From NCBI GenBank assembly GCA_026168805.1, contig JAPFDS010000061.1, positions 62,001 through 126,000 on the forward strand: a stretch of DNA of 64,000 bases, written 5' to 3'. Made by a program: the position numbers and the translations under genes. Below the pieces are notes generated by a model. It was not told where the DNA came from, did no database searches, and worked only from the letters and a program-made list of their open reading frames with translations. Below are positions 17,037 to 26,073 of this stretch, one piece after another (position 1 is the first letter of the stretch; each line of letters starts with the position of its first letter). Source of the stretch: Caryophanales bacterium. GTDB lineage: Bacteria > Bacillota > Bacilli > Bacillales > Amphibacillaceae.

Positions 17037-17038
17037 GA

Positions 17039-17148
17039 GAATTTCATAATTATCAAAACTAGCTGCGTCCATACAGCATGTAGTTGCGAAAGATTCAACG
17101 AAACTACATGTTGTATGGACGTAGCGTAAAATACGTATTATGAAATTC
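17039..17148. repeat. 110-bp palindromic element, copy B
   Basis: It begins GAATTTCATAATTATC and ends GTATTATGAAATTC. The left arm GCGTCCATAC pairs with GTATGGACG(T) on the right, and CATGTAGTT pairs with AACTACATG, around a 10-base loop. It sits between convergent genes, 2 bases after the coiled-coil gene. Opposite orientation to copies A and D. Confidence 0.92.
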
Positions 17149-17180
17149 ATTAAAATGAGTGAATTTCATTCGAATATAAC

Positions 17181-17238
17181 ATGCGTTCCCCTGCATCCGA
17201 CTCATTTGTATCCATTGGTCGTTTGCAGAGGAACGCAT
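17181..17238 (-). terminator. Possible terminator of the nucleotide-sugar dehydrogenase gene
   Basis: ATGCGTTCC-CTGCA and TGCAG-GGAACGCAT pair with one mismatch across a 28-base loop, just past the dehydrogenase stop on the minus strand. The following T content (GTTATATT) is modest. Confidence 0.5.
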
Positions 17239-17245
17239 TTAGTTT

Positions 17246-18970
17246 TTAAAGATTCCAATATATGGCGGAGTCAGGGATATCTTCTGATGAAAGAACTCCT
17301 TTTATATCCATAATGATTCCTTTATTGTCTTTTAACAACTTATTGGAAATAATTTCATACGTAGAAGAGAATACATCATGTGGAACAGGAATGATAATAG
17401 CGTCTGTTTTTTCTAATTGATCGTATGGTCTCAAAGGATAATCCGTGTGTTTACTTAGTTCTTTCGCATCTACGTGTGGATCGTATAATTGGACATCCAT
17501 TTGTAAATCTTCTAGCTGTTGTACGATTTCAAGAGCTTTTGAATTTCTAAGATCAGTGATGTTTTCTTTAAATGTAACGCCTAGTACTGTAACGTGAAAG
17601 TCTTTTAAGTTGTAGGCGTGTTTAGCGATCAGATAGAGGAATTGTTGCACAATATATTGTGGGATGGAATCATTCATCTCACGAGCAGATGCTAAAAAAG
17701 CTGGATGATAGCCTCCTTTTTGAGATTTGTACATTAAATAATACGGGTCAACACCTATGCAGTGACCTCCAACGAGACCTGGGGTGAATGGTAAAAAATT
17801 CCACTTCGTTCCCGCTGCTTTTAATACTTCATTTGTATCTAAATCAAGAGCGTTAAAAATAACCGACAGTTCATTCATAAATGCAATATTAATATCACGC
17901 TGCGTATTTTCCACAATTTTAGAGGCTTCAGCAACCGCCATTGAAGGTGCTTGGTGTATGTCACCTTTAATGACATTTTCATACAGCTTTGTTACTTTTT
18001 CTAAAGTCTTTTCATTCTGACCTGAGACAACTTTATTATTTTGTTCAAACGTATGCTCCTCATCGCCAGGATTCATGCGTTCAGGAGAATACCCTACATA
18101 AAAGTCTAACCCTGCTGTTAAGAAAGAATATGCTTCTAGTATTGGGATACAAACATCTTCTGTAGCACCTGGATAAACAGTTGACTCATAAATAATGACT
18201 GTACCTGAGGAAAGGTATTTTCCAATCATTGTAGATGCTTCTACTAAAGATGTTAAGTCAGGAACGTTGGTCTGTGTAATTGGTGTAGGCACAGCAACAA
18301 TTATATAGTCGCAATGGGCTAGATCTGCTGGGGTACTTGTAAAGTGTATCGAAGCATCTTTTAATGTTTCTGCACTTAGTTCACCAGTAGGGTCTGCATG
18401 CTTGGTGAGTGACTGTATTTTCTGCTCATTCGTATCAAATCCGATGACATTGTATTTCTTTGTAAATGCAACAGCAATTGGCAGACCTACATATCCTAGA
18501 CCAACAACCCCCACAGTTTGGGCTTGTGTCTTTTGTAGTGGAATGTGTTCAGTGTATATTCCGTTTGCTAACGGATTGTCCATATGCCTAGTAATAATTT
18601 CCCCGATGGATTGGCTGAGTCTTTGCGAATCAAATGGGTTCATTGTATGAACGTCAAATGAGGATGTTCCATCTGTAGGCTTCATCTGGATGTTGATAAT
18701 CTTTTTGAGGACTTGATCTACATGTTCCAGCTGTGGAGCGTTGTTCCGTTGAATATTAAATATCGTCTGAGGAGTCATGTGAAGGTCCATAGGAATATCT
18801 GGGGGATATTGATCACCTTGAAAGACAATCCAAGGAATGGTTTCGTCTTGTTTTACTTCGGAGAAATCAACAACGACGAAACCATTTGTTTGTAAAAATT
18901 GTTCCAACTGCTTTCCTAAAAAAGAGTTGCGGTTTTTGATATACATTTTGTTTTCGAATGGATTCATCAT
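17246..18970 (-). CDS. UDP-N-acetylglucosamine 6-dehydrogenase (WbpA/TviB-like) with N-terminal extension
   Basis: 574 aa. Residues about 148-574 form a complete nucleotide-sugar dehydrogenase: the NAD-binding VGVVGLGYVGLPIA, the lysine in KIVENTQRDINIAF, and the catalytic cysteine in GGHCIGVDPYYL. It is closest to WbpA-type enzymes, which oxidise C6 of UDP-N-acetylhexosamines to uronic acids. About 145 extra residues precede this, starting with a dinucleotide-fold-like segment (FLGKQLEQFLQTNGFVVVDF) that I cannot assign; family members are usually about 430 aa. ATG 18970 (or the next codon, 18967) follows AGGAAGG. It is divergent from the aminotransferase-oxidoreductase-acetyltransferase operon that completes the pathway. 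Confidence 0.88.
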   Translation of the reverse strand: MMNPFENKMYIKNRNSFLGKQLEQFLQTNGFVVVDFSEVKQDETIPWIVFQGDQYPPDIPMDLHMTPQTIFNIQRNNAPQLEHVDQVLKKIINIQMKPTDGTSSFDVHTMNPFDSQRLSQSIGEIITRHMDNPLANGIYTEHIPLQKTQAQTVGVVGLGYVGLPIAVAFTKKYNVIGFDTNEQKIQSLTKHADPTGELSAETLKDASIHFTSTPADLAHCDYIIVAVPTPITQTNVPDLTSLVEASTMIGKYLSSGTVIIYESTVYPGATEDVCIPILEAYSFLTAGLDFYVGYSPERMNPGDEEHTFEQNNKVVSGQNEKTLEKVTKLYENVIKGDIHQAPSMAVAEASKIVENTQRDINIAFMNELSVIFNALDLDTNEVLKAAGTKWNFLPFTPGLVGGHCIGVDPYYLMYKSQKGGYHPAFLASAREMNDSIPQYIVQQFLYLIAKHAYNLKDFHVTVLGVTFKENITDLRNSKALEIVQQLEDLQMDVQLYDPHVDAKELSKHTDYPLRPYDQLEKTDAIIIPVPHDVFSSTYEIISNKLLKDNKGIIMDIKGVLSSEDIPDSAIYWNL

Positions 18971-19188
18971 TCAATACCTTCCTTTTTTTATCAATATAAT
19001 CTATTACTGTATATGATTGGAAACGAAGTGGTGTGCTGTTCTGTAGGGAAAAAGGCATTCATACTAGCATGTTTTAATAGATTTTCCTTTTTCTTAAAAA
19101 GAATGAGATATGTGCCGTTCAATTGTTTATAGAGCGCCATATAGTATTGTGAGTTTCATTAAAATGTATAGAGAATAGGAAGATGTGG

Positions 19189-20307
19189 ATGATTCCAATT
19201 ACAGATCCAAAAAGTCAGTTGGAACCAATTATGGATGATATTGTTCGTGAAGTGGAGCATGTACTAAGAAGCGGTCGCTATATTTTGGGACCATATGTGA
19301 AACGGTTAGAAGAAAAAATGGCTGAACGGCTCCAAGTGACAGATGTAATTGCAGTAGGAAATGGAACGGATGCACTCGTCCTCACCCTTGATGCATTTGG
19401 TATTGGTCCGGGCGATGAGGTTATTACAACTCCATTTACCTTTTTTGCAACGGCTGAAGCAATCTCTCGTGTCGGAGCGACACCTGTATTTGTAGATGTT
19501 GAACAAACAACAGGAAATATACATCCGAGCAATATTGAAGAAGCTATTACATCAGCAACAAAGGCTATTTTACCTGTTCATTTATTTGGTTTACCTGCAA
19601 ATATGGACGCGATTCAAAAGATCGCAGATGACTATGAGTTATTTGTGATTGAAGACGCTTGTCAAGCATTTGGAGCAACTTACAAAGGGAAGGAAGTAGG
19701 CGGTCTGGGCGATGCTGCTTGCTTTTCATTTTTTCCAACGAAAAATTTATCTACCGTAGGGGACGGAGGAATGATTGCCACTTCTAATCCCGAAGTTGCC
19801 GAAAAAATTCGGTCCCTCCGAGCACATGGAAGTGTACAGAAATATTACCATGAAGACATTGGGTACAATAGTCGTCTGGATGAGTTGCATGCTGCCATTT
19901 TACTCGAATGCTTGCAATATATCGATGAGTGGAATCAACGTAGAATGGATGCGGCACATCGGTATATGAAGCAATTAGAAGACGTTCCATGGATAGGATT
20001 ACCTGAAACAACGGGCGAGGCAGAACATGTGTATCATTTGTTTTGTATTCAATCGAAGGATCGTACAGAACTGATGAGAAGGTTAGAAAAAGATGGTATT
20101 CAAACAGGTGTGTATTATCCTTGTTGTTTACACGAACAAAAAGCGTATGCACATCTCGGGCATAAACGAGGGGATTTTCCGGTAGCAGAATCTCTATCTG
20201 AGTCGATGCTCGCAATTCCACTATATCCAATGTTATCCAAAGAAGATCAAGACTATGTAATTGAAACGATTCAAAAGTACGAGGAAGATACCCAATGGTT
20301 CGCATAG
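19189..20307 (+). CDS. DegT/DnrJ/EryC1-family sugar aminotransferase (WbpE-like)
   Basis: 372 aa PLP-dependent aminotransferase that would transfer an amino group from glutamate to the 3-keto group of a UDP-sugar. Landmarks are GNGTDALVL near residue 60, VIEDACQAFGA, and the PLP lysine in FFPTKNLSTVGDGG. ATG 19189 is preferred to ATG 19183 because AGGAAG then lies 6 bases upstream. It is first in a three-gene operon; the stop overlaps the next gene by 13 bases. With the WbpA-, WbpB- and WbpD-like genes it forms the set that makes UDP-2,3-diacetamido-2,3-dideoxyglucuronic acid in Pseudomonas. The exact sugar here is inferred. Confidence 0.88.
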   Translation: MIPITDPKSQLEPIMDDIVREVEHVLRSGRYILGPYVKRLEEKMAERLQVTDVIAVGNGTDALVLTLDAFGIGPGDEVITTPFTFFATAEAISRVGATPVFVDVEQTTGNIHPSNIEEAITSATKAILPVHLFGLPANMDAIQKIADDYELFVIEDACQAFGATYKGKEVGGLGDAACFSFFPTKNLSTVGDGGMIATSNPEVAEKIRSLRAHGSVQKYYHEDIGYNSRLDELHAAILLECLQYIDEWNQRRMDAAHRYMKQLEDVPWIGLPETTGEAEHVYHLFCIQSKDRTELMRRLEKDGIQTGVYYPCCLHEQKAYAHLGHKRGDFPVAESLSESMLAIPLYPMLSKEDQDYVIETIQKYEEDTQWFA

Positions 20308-21365
20308 GAATCATTGGTTGTGGTTTTATTGCTCGTAAACATGTGCAAACAATTTCTTCGATGAATCAATTCTCACTTGTAGCGGTAAGTGATATGCATG
20401 AGGAGCGAATGAATGAAATTATTCATGTGTATGAAGAAAAAACGGGGGTTCAGTCACAGATTGATCAAATGGTTGATTATGAGAACTTGTTAAAAGATCC
20501 GCAGATAGATGTTGTTGTTATTGCTGTTCTTTCTGGCCTGCACGCAAAAATTGCCAAACAGGCAATCAAACATGGGAAGCATGTAATTATTGAAAAACCT
20601 TTATCTCTTTCTTTAATAGAAGCGAAACAGATTGTTGCACGAGCACGCGAAAGAAATAGGCATGTGCTCGTTTGCCATCAGTTACGCTACAGACCCCTCA
20701 TGCAAAAGATAAAACATCTCATTGACGCAGGATATTTCGGAGAACTGTATGCAGGAGCTGTAACATTGCGATTAAATCGCAATAGTGATTATTATGCCTC
20801 AGCCGACTGGAAAGGAAGCTGGAAACATGATGGAGGCATGCTCATTAACCAAGGGATTCATTTCATCGACTTGCTTCTATGGTTTATGGGTGACCTTGAG
20901 TCGGTATATGGTGAGCTACAGACAAAGAAAATGTATAAAGAAACGGAAGATATTGCACTTGGTATTTTTACGTTTGAAAATGATGCCAAGGGAATCATTG
21001 AGGCCAATACAATTACACAACCAGAAACTGTCGGTTACTATTTATCCGTTTTTGGTGATAAAGGTTCGCTAAGCATCGGCGGAAAAGGTTTCAATGAAAT
21101 TGAGCATTGTTATATAGAAGATGATCCAACGATTGAAGCAGAGTTACACAAGTTAAGCAAAACAACGGATGAACGCGAACGCATGTATAAAAATTTATAT
21201 CAAGCACTTCAAGGAAACGAAGAATTGCTTTTATGTGCGGAAGAAGGAATCTATGCACTAGAAGCTATTTTTGCATTATATACTTCTCATCAAAAAGGCG
21301 AGCGCGTAAACCTTCCACTACAAGATTTTTCAACTAAACAAATGATAAATAAACAAAACGAATAA
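20295..21365 (+). CDS. Gfo/Idh/MocA-family oxidoreductase (WbpB-like 3-dehydrogenase)
   Basis: 356 aa. N-terminal Rossmann fold (GIIGCGFIARKHVQTI), then the family's catalytic E-K-P (IIEKPLSLSL) and the substrate-domain segment GGMLINQGIHFIDLLLWFMG. In the WbpA-B-E-D pathway this enzyme oxidises C3 of the UDP-uronic acid so that the aminotransferase can act. It overlaps the aminotransferase gene by 13 bases and is followed after 33 bases by the acetyltransferase, which indicates coupled expression. The assignment to this step rests on family plus gene neighbourhood; other MocA dehydrogenases share the fold. Confidence 0.85.
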   Translation: MVRIGIIGCGFIARKHVQTISSMNQFSLVAVSDMHEERMNEIIHVYEEKTGVQSQIDQMVDYENLLKDPQIDVVVIAVLSGLHAKIAKQAIKHGKHVIIEKPLSLSLIEAKQIVARARERNRHVLVCHQLRYRPLMQKIKHLIDAGYFGELYAGAVTLRLNRNSDYYASADWKGSWKHDGGMLINQGIHFIDLLLWFMGDLESVYGELQTKKMYKETEDIALGIFTFENDAKGIIEANTITQPETVGYYLSVFGDKGSLSIGGKGFNEIEHCYIEDDPTIEAELHKLSKTTDERERMYKNLYQALQGNEELLLCAEEGIYALEAIFALYTSHQKGERVNLPLQDFSTKQMINKQNE

Positions 21366-21398
21366 AGGATAGGAACTAAAAGAAAGGAGATTCGTGAG

Positions 21399-22094
21399 AT
21401 GATTGATGAAACGGCCCAAGTGGGAGAAAGTGTTGTCATTGGTAAAAATACAGTTGTTGAGGAACATGTAATGATCGGAGACAACACGAGTATCGGGCAC
21501 AATGTTGTTATTAAACGAGATACGGTCATTGGGAGTAACGTCTATGTGGAAGACGGAACAATTGTCGGAAGGATTCCTGCATCCAATAAAAAAATGGCAC
21601 GCAAACCAAGCGGTGAACTAAATCCATTAAGCATCGATGATGACGTGCAAATAGGATGTAATTGTGTGTTATATCGAGGTTCACATATAGATAAAGGAGT
21701 TTTAATTGGGGATGCGGCAAGTGTTAGAGAGCATGTGCACATTGGAAAAAACACAATTGTTGGAAGGCATGTGACCGTTGAAAACAATACGACCATTGGA
21801 AAAAATGTTACCATCCAAACAAGTGCATATATAACAGCAGATATGATGATTGAAGATGATGTGTTTATTGGGCCATGTGTTTCTACATCTAATGATAAAT
21901 ATATGGGCATGAAAACAATTCCTTATGCGGGTCCAGTTTTACAAAGAGGCGCTAAAATCGGTAATAATGCCACATTATTACCGGGCGTTGTCATAGGAGA
22001 GGAAGCAATTGTGGGAGCGGGAGCAGTTGTAACGAAAGAAGTATCACCTGAAAAAAACGTCATCGGAAACCCTGCAAGAACAATGCATTCTTAA
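21399..22094 (+). CDS. Hexapeptide-repeat N-acetyltransferase (WbpD-like)
   Basis: 231 aa, almost wholly left-handed beta-helix hexapeptide repeats ([20 protein letters not shown] and many more), ending with [19 protein letters not shown] and the family tail GNPARTM. In the WbpA-B-E-D pathway it acetylates the new 3-amino group using acetyl-CoA. At 231 aa it is slightly longer than WbpD (about 190 aa), with more helix turns. The ATG at 21399 follows AAAGGAG. It is last in the operon; a strong terminator starts 5 bases after its stop. Confidence 0.85.
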   Translation: MIDETAQVGESVVIGKNTVVEEHVMIGDNTSIGHNVVIKRDTVIGSNVYVEDGTIVGRIPASNKKMARKPSGELNPLSIDDDVQIGCNCVLYRGSHIDKGVLIGDAASVREHVHIGKNTIVGRHVTVENNTTIGKNVTIQTSAYITADMMIEDDVFIGPCVSTSNDKYMGMKTIPYAGPVLQRGAKIGNNATLLPGVVIGEEAIVGAGAVVTKEVSPEKNVIGNPARTMHS

Positions 22095-22099
22095 AAAAA

Positions 22100-22126
22100 C
22101 ACCAAAGTTTACCTTTGGTGTTTTTT
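22100..22126 (+). terminator. Intrinsic terminator of the sugar operon
   Basis: CACCAAAG and CTTTGGTG form an 8-bp stem with a 5-base loop followed by six T residues. Confidence 0.9.
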
Positions 22127-22143
22127 CGTATGCATTTACATTT

Positions 22144-22311
22144 TTATAAGAATCTAGACTTTATAGATCGTCTTCGGATATTAGATAAACCTTTTGCCTG
22201 TGGAGCAATGTAATTTACTTTGCGGCTAGATAACATTTTACTATTGATTTTACTAGACGATTCACATGCACAAGTTCCTTTTTTAAATGAACGCATATTG
22301 TTTTCTTTCAC
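22144..22311 (-). CDS. Small basic protein, unknown
   Basis: 55 aa, not recognised: Ser/Lys/Arg-rich with a CAC pair near residue 13 (KGTCACESSS) and a very basic end (SNIRRRSIKSRFL). GTG 22311 is chosen because GAGGTGATAG is correctly spaced upstream; an in-frame ATG at 22344 lies upstream of that ribosome binding site. It is isolated on the minus strand between the sugar operon and the collagen-like gene. Its size, charge and place suggest a spore protein, but this is a guess. Confidence 0.5.
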   Translation of the reverse strand: MKENNMRSFKKGTCACESSSKINSKMLSSRKVNYIAPQAKGLSNIRRRSIKSRFL

Positions 22312-22490
22312 TACTATCACCTCTTCCTGTTCTAACATATGCAATATATAGGAAAAACGTTTCAGAAAAAATTACATGAATACCTTGGCTATTCTGCCTT
22401 TCCAAATGATAGCTATCAACATAGTATATTGTAAGTTCTGTTGATAGAAGATCAGCGGAACGATTGAGTAAAAAAAAGGAGGATCATCTC

Positions 22491-23297
<807 letters not shown>

Positions 23298-23360
23298 GAC
23301 TGCGATTCATGAATACCCCCCAACGTAATTGACTTATAAACACCTCCATTTGAACGTTTT

Positions 23361-23390
23361 AAGGTACCCACACGTCCCCGTGGGTACCTT
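23361..23390 (+). terminator. Intrinsic terminator after the collagen-like gene
   Basis: AAGGTACCCAC and GTGGGTACCTT form an 11-bp perfect stem with an 8-base loop; the following T content is short (TTTACAT). Confidence 0.7.
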
Positions 23391-23543
23391 TACATAACAT
23401 CCATAAAACAGTCCGAAATTGATGCAGATAGGTTCGTATACAATCAAAATGCTATCGAATGAAATATAGTAAAAGTAGATTGGCAAACGATTATCCATCA
23501 ACAAAATAAAAGTTTGCATGCATTTCATTTGAGTGCGATATGC

Positions 23544-23560
23544 ATTATGAAATTCATTAA
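23544..23560. repeat. Terminal fragment of the 110-bp palindromic element
   Basis: ATTATGAAATTCATTAA matches the right end of copy B and its flank, without any recognisable inner arms upstream. It lies just before the ribosome binding site of the next gene. Confidence 0.5.
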
Positions 23561-23578
23561 ATCTAGAGGAGTGAAAAA

Positions 23579-24661
23579 GTGATTACAATTAGTTTATGTA
23601 TGATTGTTAAAAATGAAGAGAAAGTGTTAGCAAGATGCCTAGATTCAGTAAAAGATATTGTTGATGAAATAAATATCGTTGATACAGGGTCAACAGACAA
23701 TACGGTAGACATTGCGAAACAATATACAGGCCGTGTATACCATTTTGCGTGGACAGGTAAATTTAAAGATGCTCGAAATGAATCGTTTTCCCATGCGACA
23801 AAGGAATATATTTTATATGTAGATGCGGATGACGTCATTCTGGAAAAAGATCAAGTTAAACTAAAAGAGTTAAAACGAACCCTTGATCCAGCTGTAGATT
23901 CAGTGTCCATGTACTATAACGCAGGTGTGGATGAATATGGGAATGTTACGCTGTCATATCGTAGAAATCGCCTTGTGAAAACGAGCCGTAATTTTCAGTG
24001 GAAAGGTGACTGCCATAACTACTTGGAGGTTTCTGGAAATATTATTAATTCAGATGTAGCCATTACACACAAAAAGAGCGGGCATGCAGTTGGAAGAAAT
24101 TTATCTATTTACGAAGAAAAAATAAAAAACGGTGACACATTTACACCGCGAGATCATTTTTATTATGGAAACGAATTACGAGAAAATGGTCATTATCAAA
24201 AAGCAATCGTTAGTTATACGAAAAATATTGAGACGCAAGAAGGATGGATTGAAGACAAAGTGTATGCATGCATCAACCGGGCAGATTGTTTCAGGTTCTT
24301 AGGAAAAAAAGCTGACGAATTAGACTCATTGTTTGAATCAATGACATTCGCGAAAACCCCACGCCCTGAAATATGCAGTAGAATTGGTTATCATTTTCAA
24401 GCATCACGAGAATTTAACCATGCCATCTTTTGGTATACGTTAGCTACCCAGTTAAAGGATGATCCAAACAGGTGGAGCTTTACGTATCCAGCTTACTCAA
24501 CATGGTACCCTCATTTACAACTATGCTTATGTTATTACAATATGCAAGACTTTGAAAAGTCATATGAACACAATGAAAAGGCGCGTCAGTATCGTCCGGA
24601 CGATGAACGTATTTTATATAACAAGCAATTATTAGAACCAATGCAAGCGTCTGCTGATTAA
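23579..24661 (+). CDS. Family 2 glycosyltransferase with C-terminal TPR-like helices
   Basis: 360 aa. Residues 1-100 carry the GT2 start (ISLCMIVKNEEKVLARCLDS), the nucleotide-binding DTGSTDNT, and the D-x-D metal site in YVDADDV. Residues about 190-360 are helical repeats resembling TPRs (NGHYQKAIVSYTKNI), as in SunS-like and other protein or peptidoglycan-decorating transferases. GTG 23579 follows AGAGGAG. It lies 280 bases after the collagen-like gene and 33 bases before a second glycosyltransferase, so both probably decorate the collagen-like protein or another spore-surface target. Sugar donor and acceptor are inferred from context only. Confidence 0.88.
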   Translation: MITISLCMIVKNEEKVLARCLDSVKDIVDEINIVDTGSTDNTVDIAKQYTGRVYHFAWTGKFKDARNESFSHATKEYILYVDADDVILEKDQVKLKELKRTLDPAVDSVSMYYNAGVDEYGNVTLSYRRNRLVKTSRNFQWKGDCHNYLEVSGNIINSDVAITHKKSGHAVGRNLSIYEEKIKNGDTFTPRDHFYYGNELRENGHYQKAIVSYTKNIETQEGWIEDKVYACINRADCFRFLGKKADELDSLFESMTFAKTPRPEICSRIGYHFQASREFNHAIFWYTLATQLKDDPNRWSFTYPAYSTWYPHLQLCLCYYNMQDFEKSYEHNEKARQYRPDDERILYNKQLLEPMQASAD

Positions 24662-24694
24662 TTGTAAAAGTAACGATTTAAAAGAGAGGCCGGT

Positions 24695-25723
24695 ATGTGT
24701 ATGAACATGATTAGAAGGTGGTTATCCAAAATGAACAAACGCTTAAATATTCTAGTCCTTATCAAACCATTCTGGGAATATGCAAAACATCAGCCGAAAA
24801 TCGATATGATTCGTTCGATTGAACAATACGCAAATGTGATGTATTGGTATGAAGATGGTGATATTCGAGAAATATTAACGAAAATTGATTCCCAACCGGA
24901 TTTTATTTTTCATTATGATATTGCATGGGGAAATGGCCTCGCACCTAATATACAAGGGCTCGGTGAAATAGATATTCCAAAGGGGTGTTTTGTCATTGAT
25001 TTGCATTGGAGTCCAAATGATCGGATTCGTTATTTTAAAGACAATAAAATTGACCTCATTTTTTCAGTGAGTAAGCACCCTTTTCTACAAGTATTTCCTC
25101 AGTATGAAGAACAAATGGTTTGGCTGCCATGGTCGATCAATCCACATGTATACAAAGATTGGGGAAAAGAAAAAGATATAGATTATTTGTTAATGGGGCT
25201 CGTCTATGTGAAATTATCAAGTGAAAGTAGTTATGAAATGCCACAGAAAATTCCGCCAAAAGGAAGGTATGCGTTTCGTGATGCAGTTTTCGAACAAATG
25301 TGGGATCAGGATGGGTTTGTCTTCCACCCACATCCAGGACATCGTGCCCAGGAGGATGATTTAATTGTACATGAAAAATATGCAAAAGAACTCAATCGTG
25401 CAAAAATCTTTTTCACATGTGGAAGTAGAAGTAAGACAGGAGCATATGCGGTTTTAAAATTTTTCGAAGCGCCAGCATGCAACACGCTATTGTTAGCAGA
25501 GAAAAATGCTGAGATTGAAGAGCTCGGTTTTATTGATGGTGTGAATTATGTCGCATGTACAGAAGAAAATGTGCTTGAAAAAGCGGCATATTACTTGTTG
25601 AATGAGCAAAAACGCGAAGAAATTGTTACAAATGGTTACAAGATGATTCACAAATATCATACAAATGATATGCGCGCGTTCCAGATAATCGAAGAGATAA
25701 AAACATTGATTCAACATAAATAG
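24695..25723 (+). CDS. Glycosyltransferase, CgeB-like (group 1 C-terminal domain)
   Basis: About 342 aa from ATG 24695 (an ATG a few codons later is also possible). The C-terminal half resembles glycosyltransferase group 1/CgeB domains: FFTCGSRSKTGAYAVLKFFEAPACNT is followed by an acidic segment (AEIEELGFIDGVNYVAC) and the closing helix that usually ends in a His/Tyr-rich HTYxxR-like segment (here YHTNDMRAFQII). CgeB-family proteins act in spore crust maturation in Bacillus. It follows the GT2 gene by 33 bases. No N-terminal signal is seen, so it probably works in the mother-cell cytoplasm before assembly. Confidence 0.8.
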   Translation: MCMNMIRRWLSKMNKRLNILVLIKPFWEYAKHQPKIDMIRSIEQYANVMYWYEDGDIREILTKIDSQPDFIFHYDIAWGNGLAPNIQGLGEIDIPKGCFVIDLHWSPNDRIRYFKDNKIDLIFSVSKHPFLQVFPQYEEQMVWLPWSINPHVYKDWGKEKDIDYLLMGLVYVKLSSESSYEMPQKIPPKGRYAFRDAVFEQMWDQDGFVFHPHPGHRAQEDDLIVHEKYAKELNRAKIFFTCGSRSKTGAYAVLKFFEAPACNTLLLAEKNAEIEELGFIDGVNYVACTEENVLEKAAYYLLNEQKREEIVTNGYKMIHKYHTNDMRAFQIIEEIKTLIQHK

Positions 25724-25805
25724 CCATGAACTATCGTAAGAAACTTACTTTTACTAGCGCATACGCCTTTCCGAGAGGTTATATACGTGCATAAGTTATT
25801 ATTGT

Positions 25806-25853
25806 ATACGATACGGAAACCAACATGAATTAGCATATCTATCCGTATCGTAT
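25806..25853. other. 12-bp inverted repeat with 24-base spacer
   Basis: ATACGATACGGA (25806-25817) and TCCGTATCGTAT (25842-25853) are perfectly complementary. This is the main structure in the gene-free interval 25724-26073, apart from the terminator downstream. No T-run follows, so it is either an operator pair or an mRNA stem-loop. Confidence 0.55.
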
Positions 25854-25912
25854 TCAAATAAGATTTATCTAATTTTGGTACGTTATTTCATATCCTCCTC
25901 TGAACGGATTTT

Positions 25913-25942
25913 CCTCCATCATTTTTTGATGGAGGTTTTTTC
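25913..25942 (+). terminator. Intrinsic terminator of the glycosyltransferase genes
   Basis: CCTCCATCA and TGATGGAGG form a 9-bp stem with a 5-base T loop, followed by seven T residues. Confidence 0.9.
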
Positions 25943-26073
25943 CTTACTATAGTTGAAGGCCTTGACAGCTCATAAGACCTTCACTATATTTAGGTGTACA
26001 GCAAGGTGCGCAGTGGAATTAATACTAAGATTCATTGGTTTTAAAAGCTTTTATATAGAGAGGAATGATACAA

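Noticed and set aside
19784-20314. 176-aa minus-strand frame inside the aminotransferase gene
   Set aside because: Shadow of a well-defined DegT-family gene.
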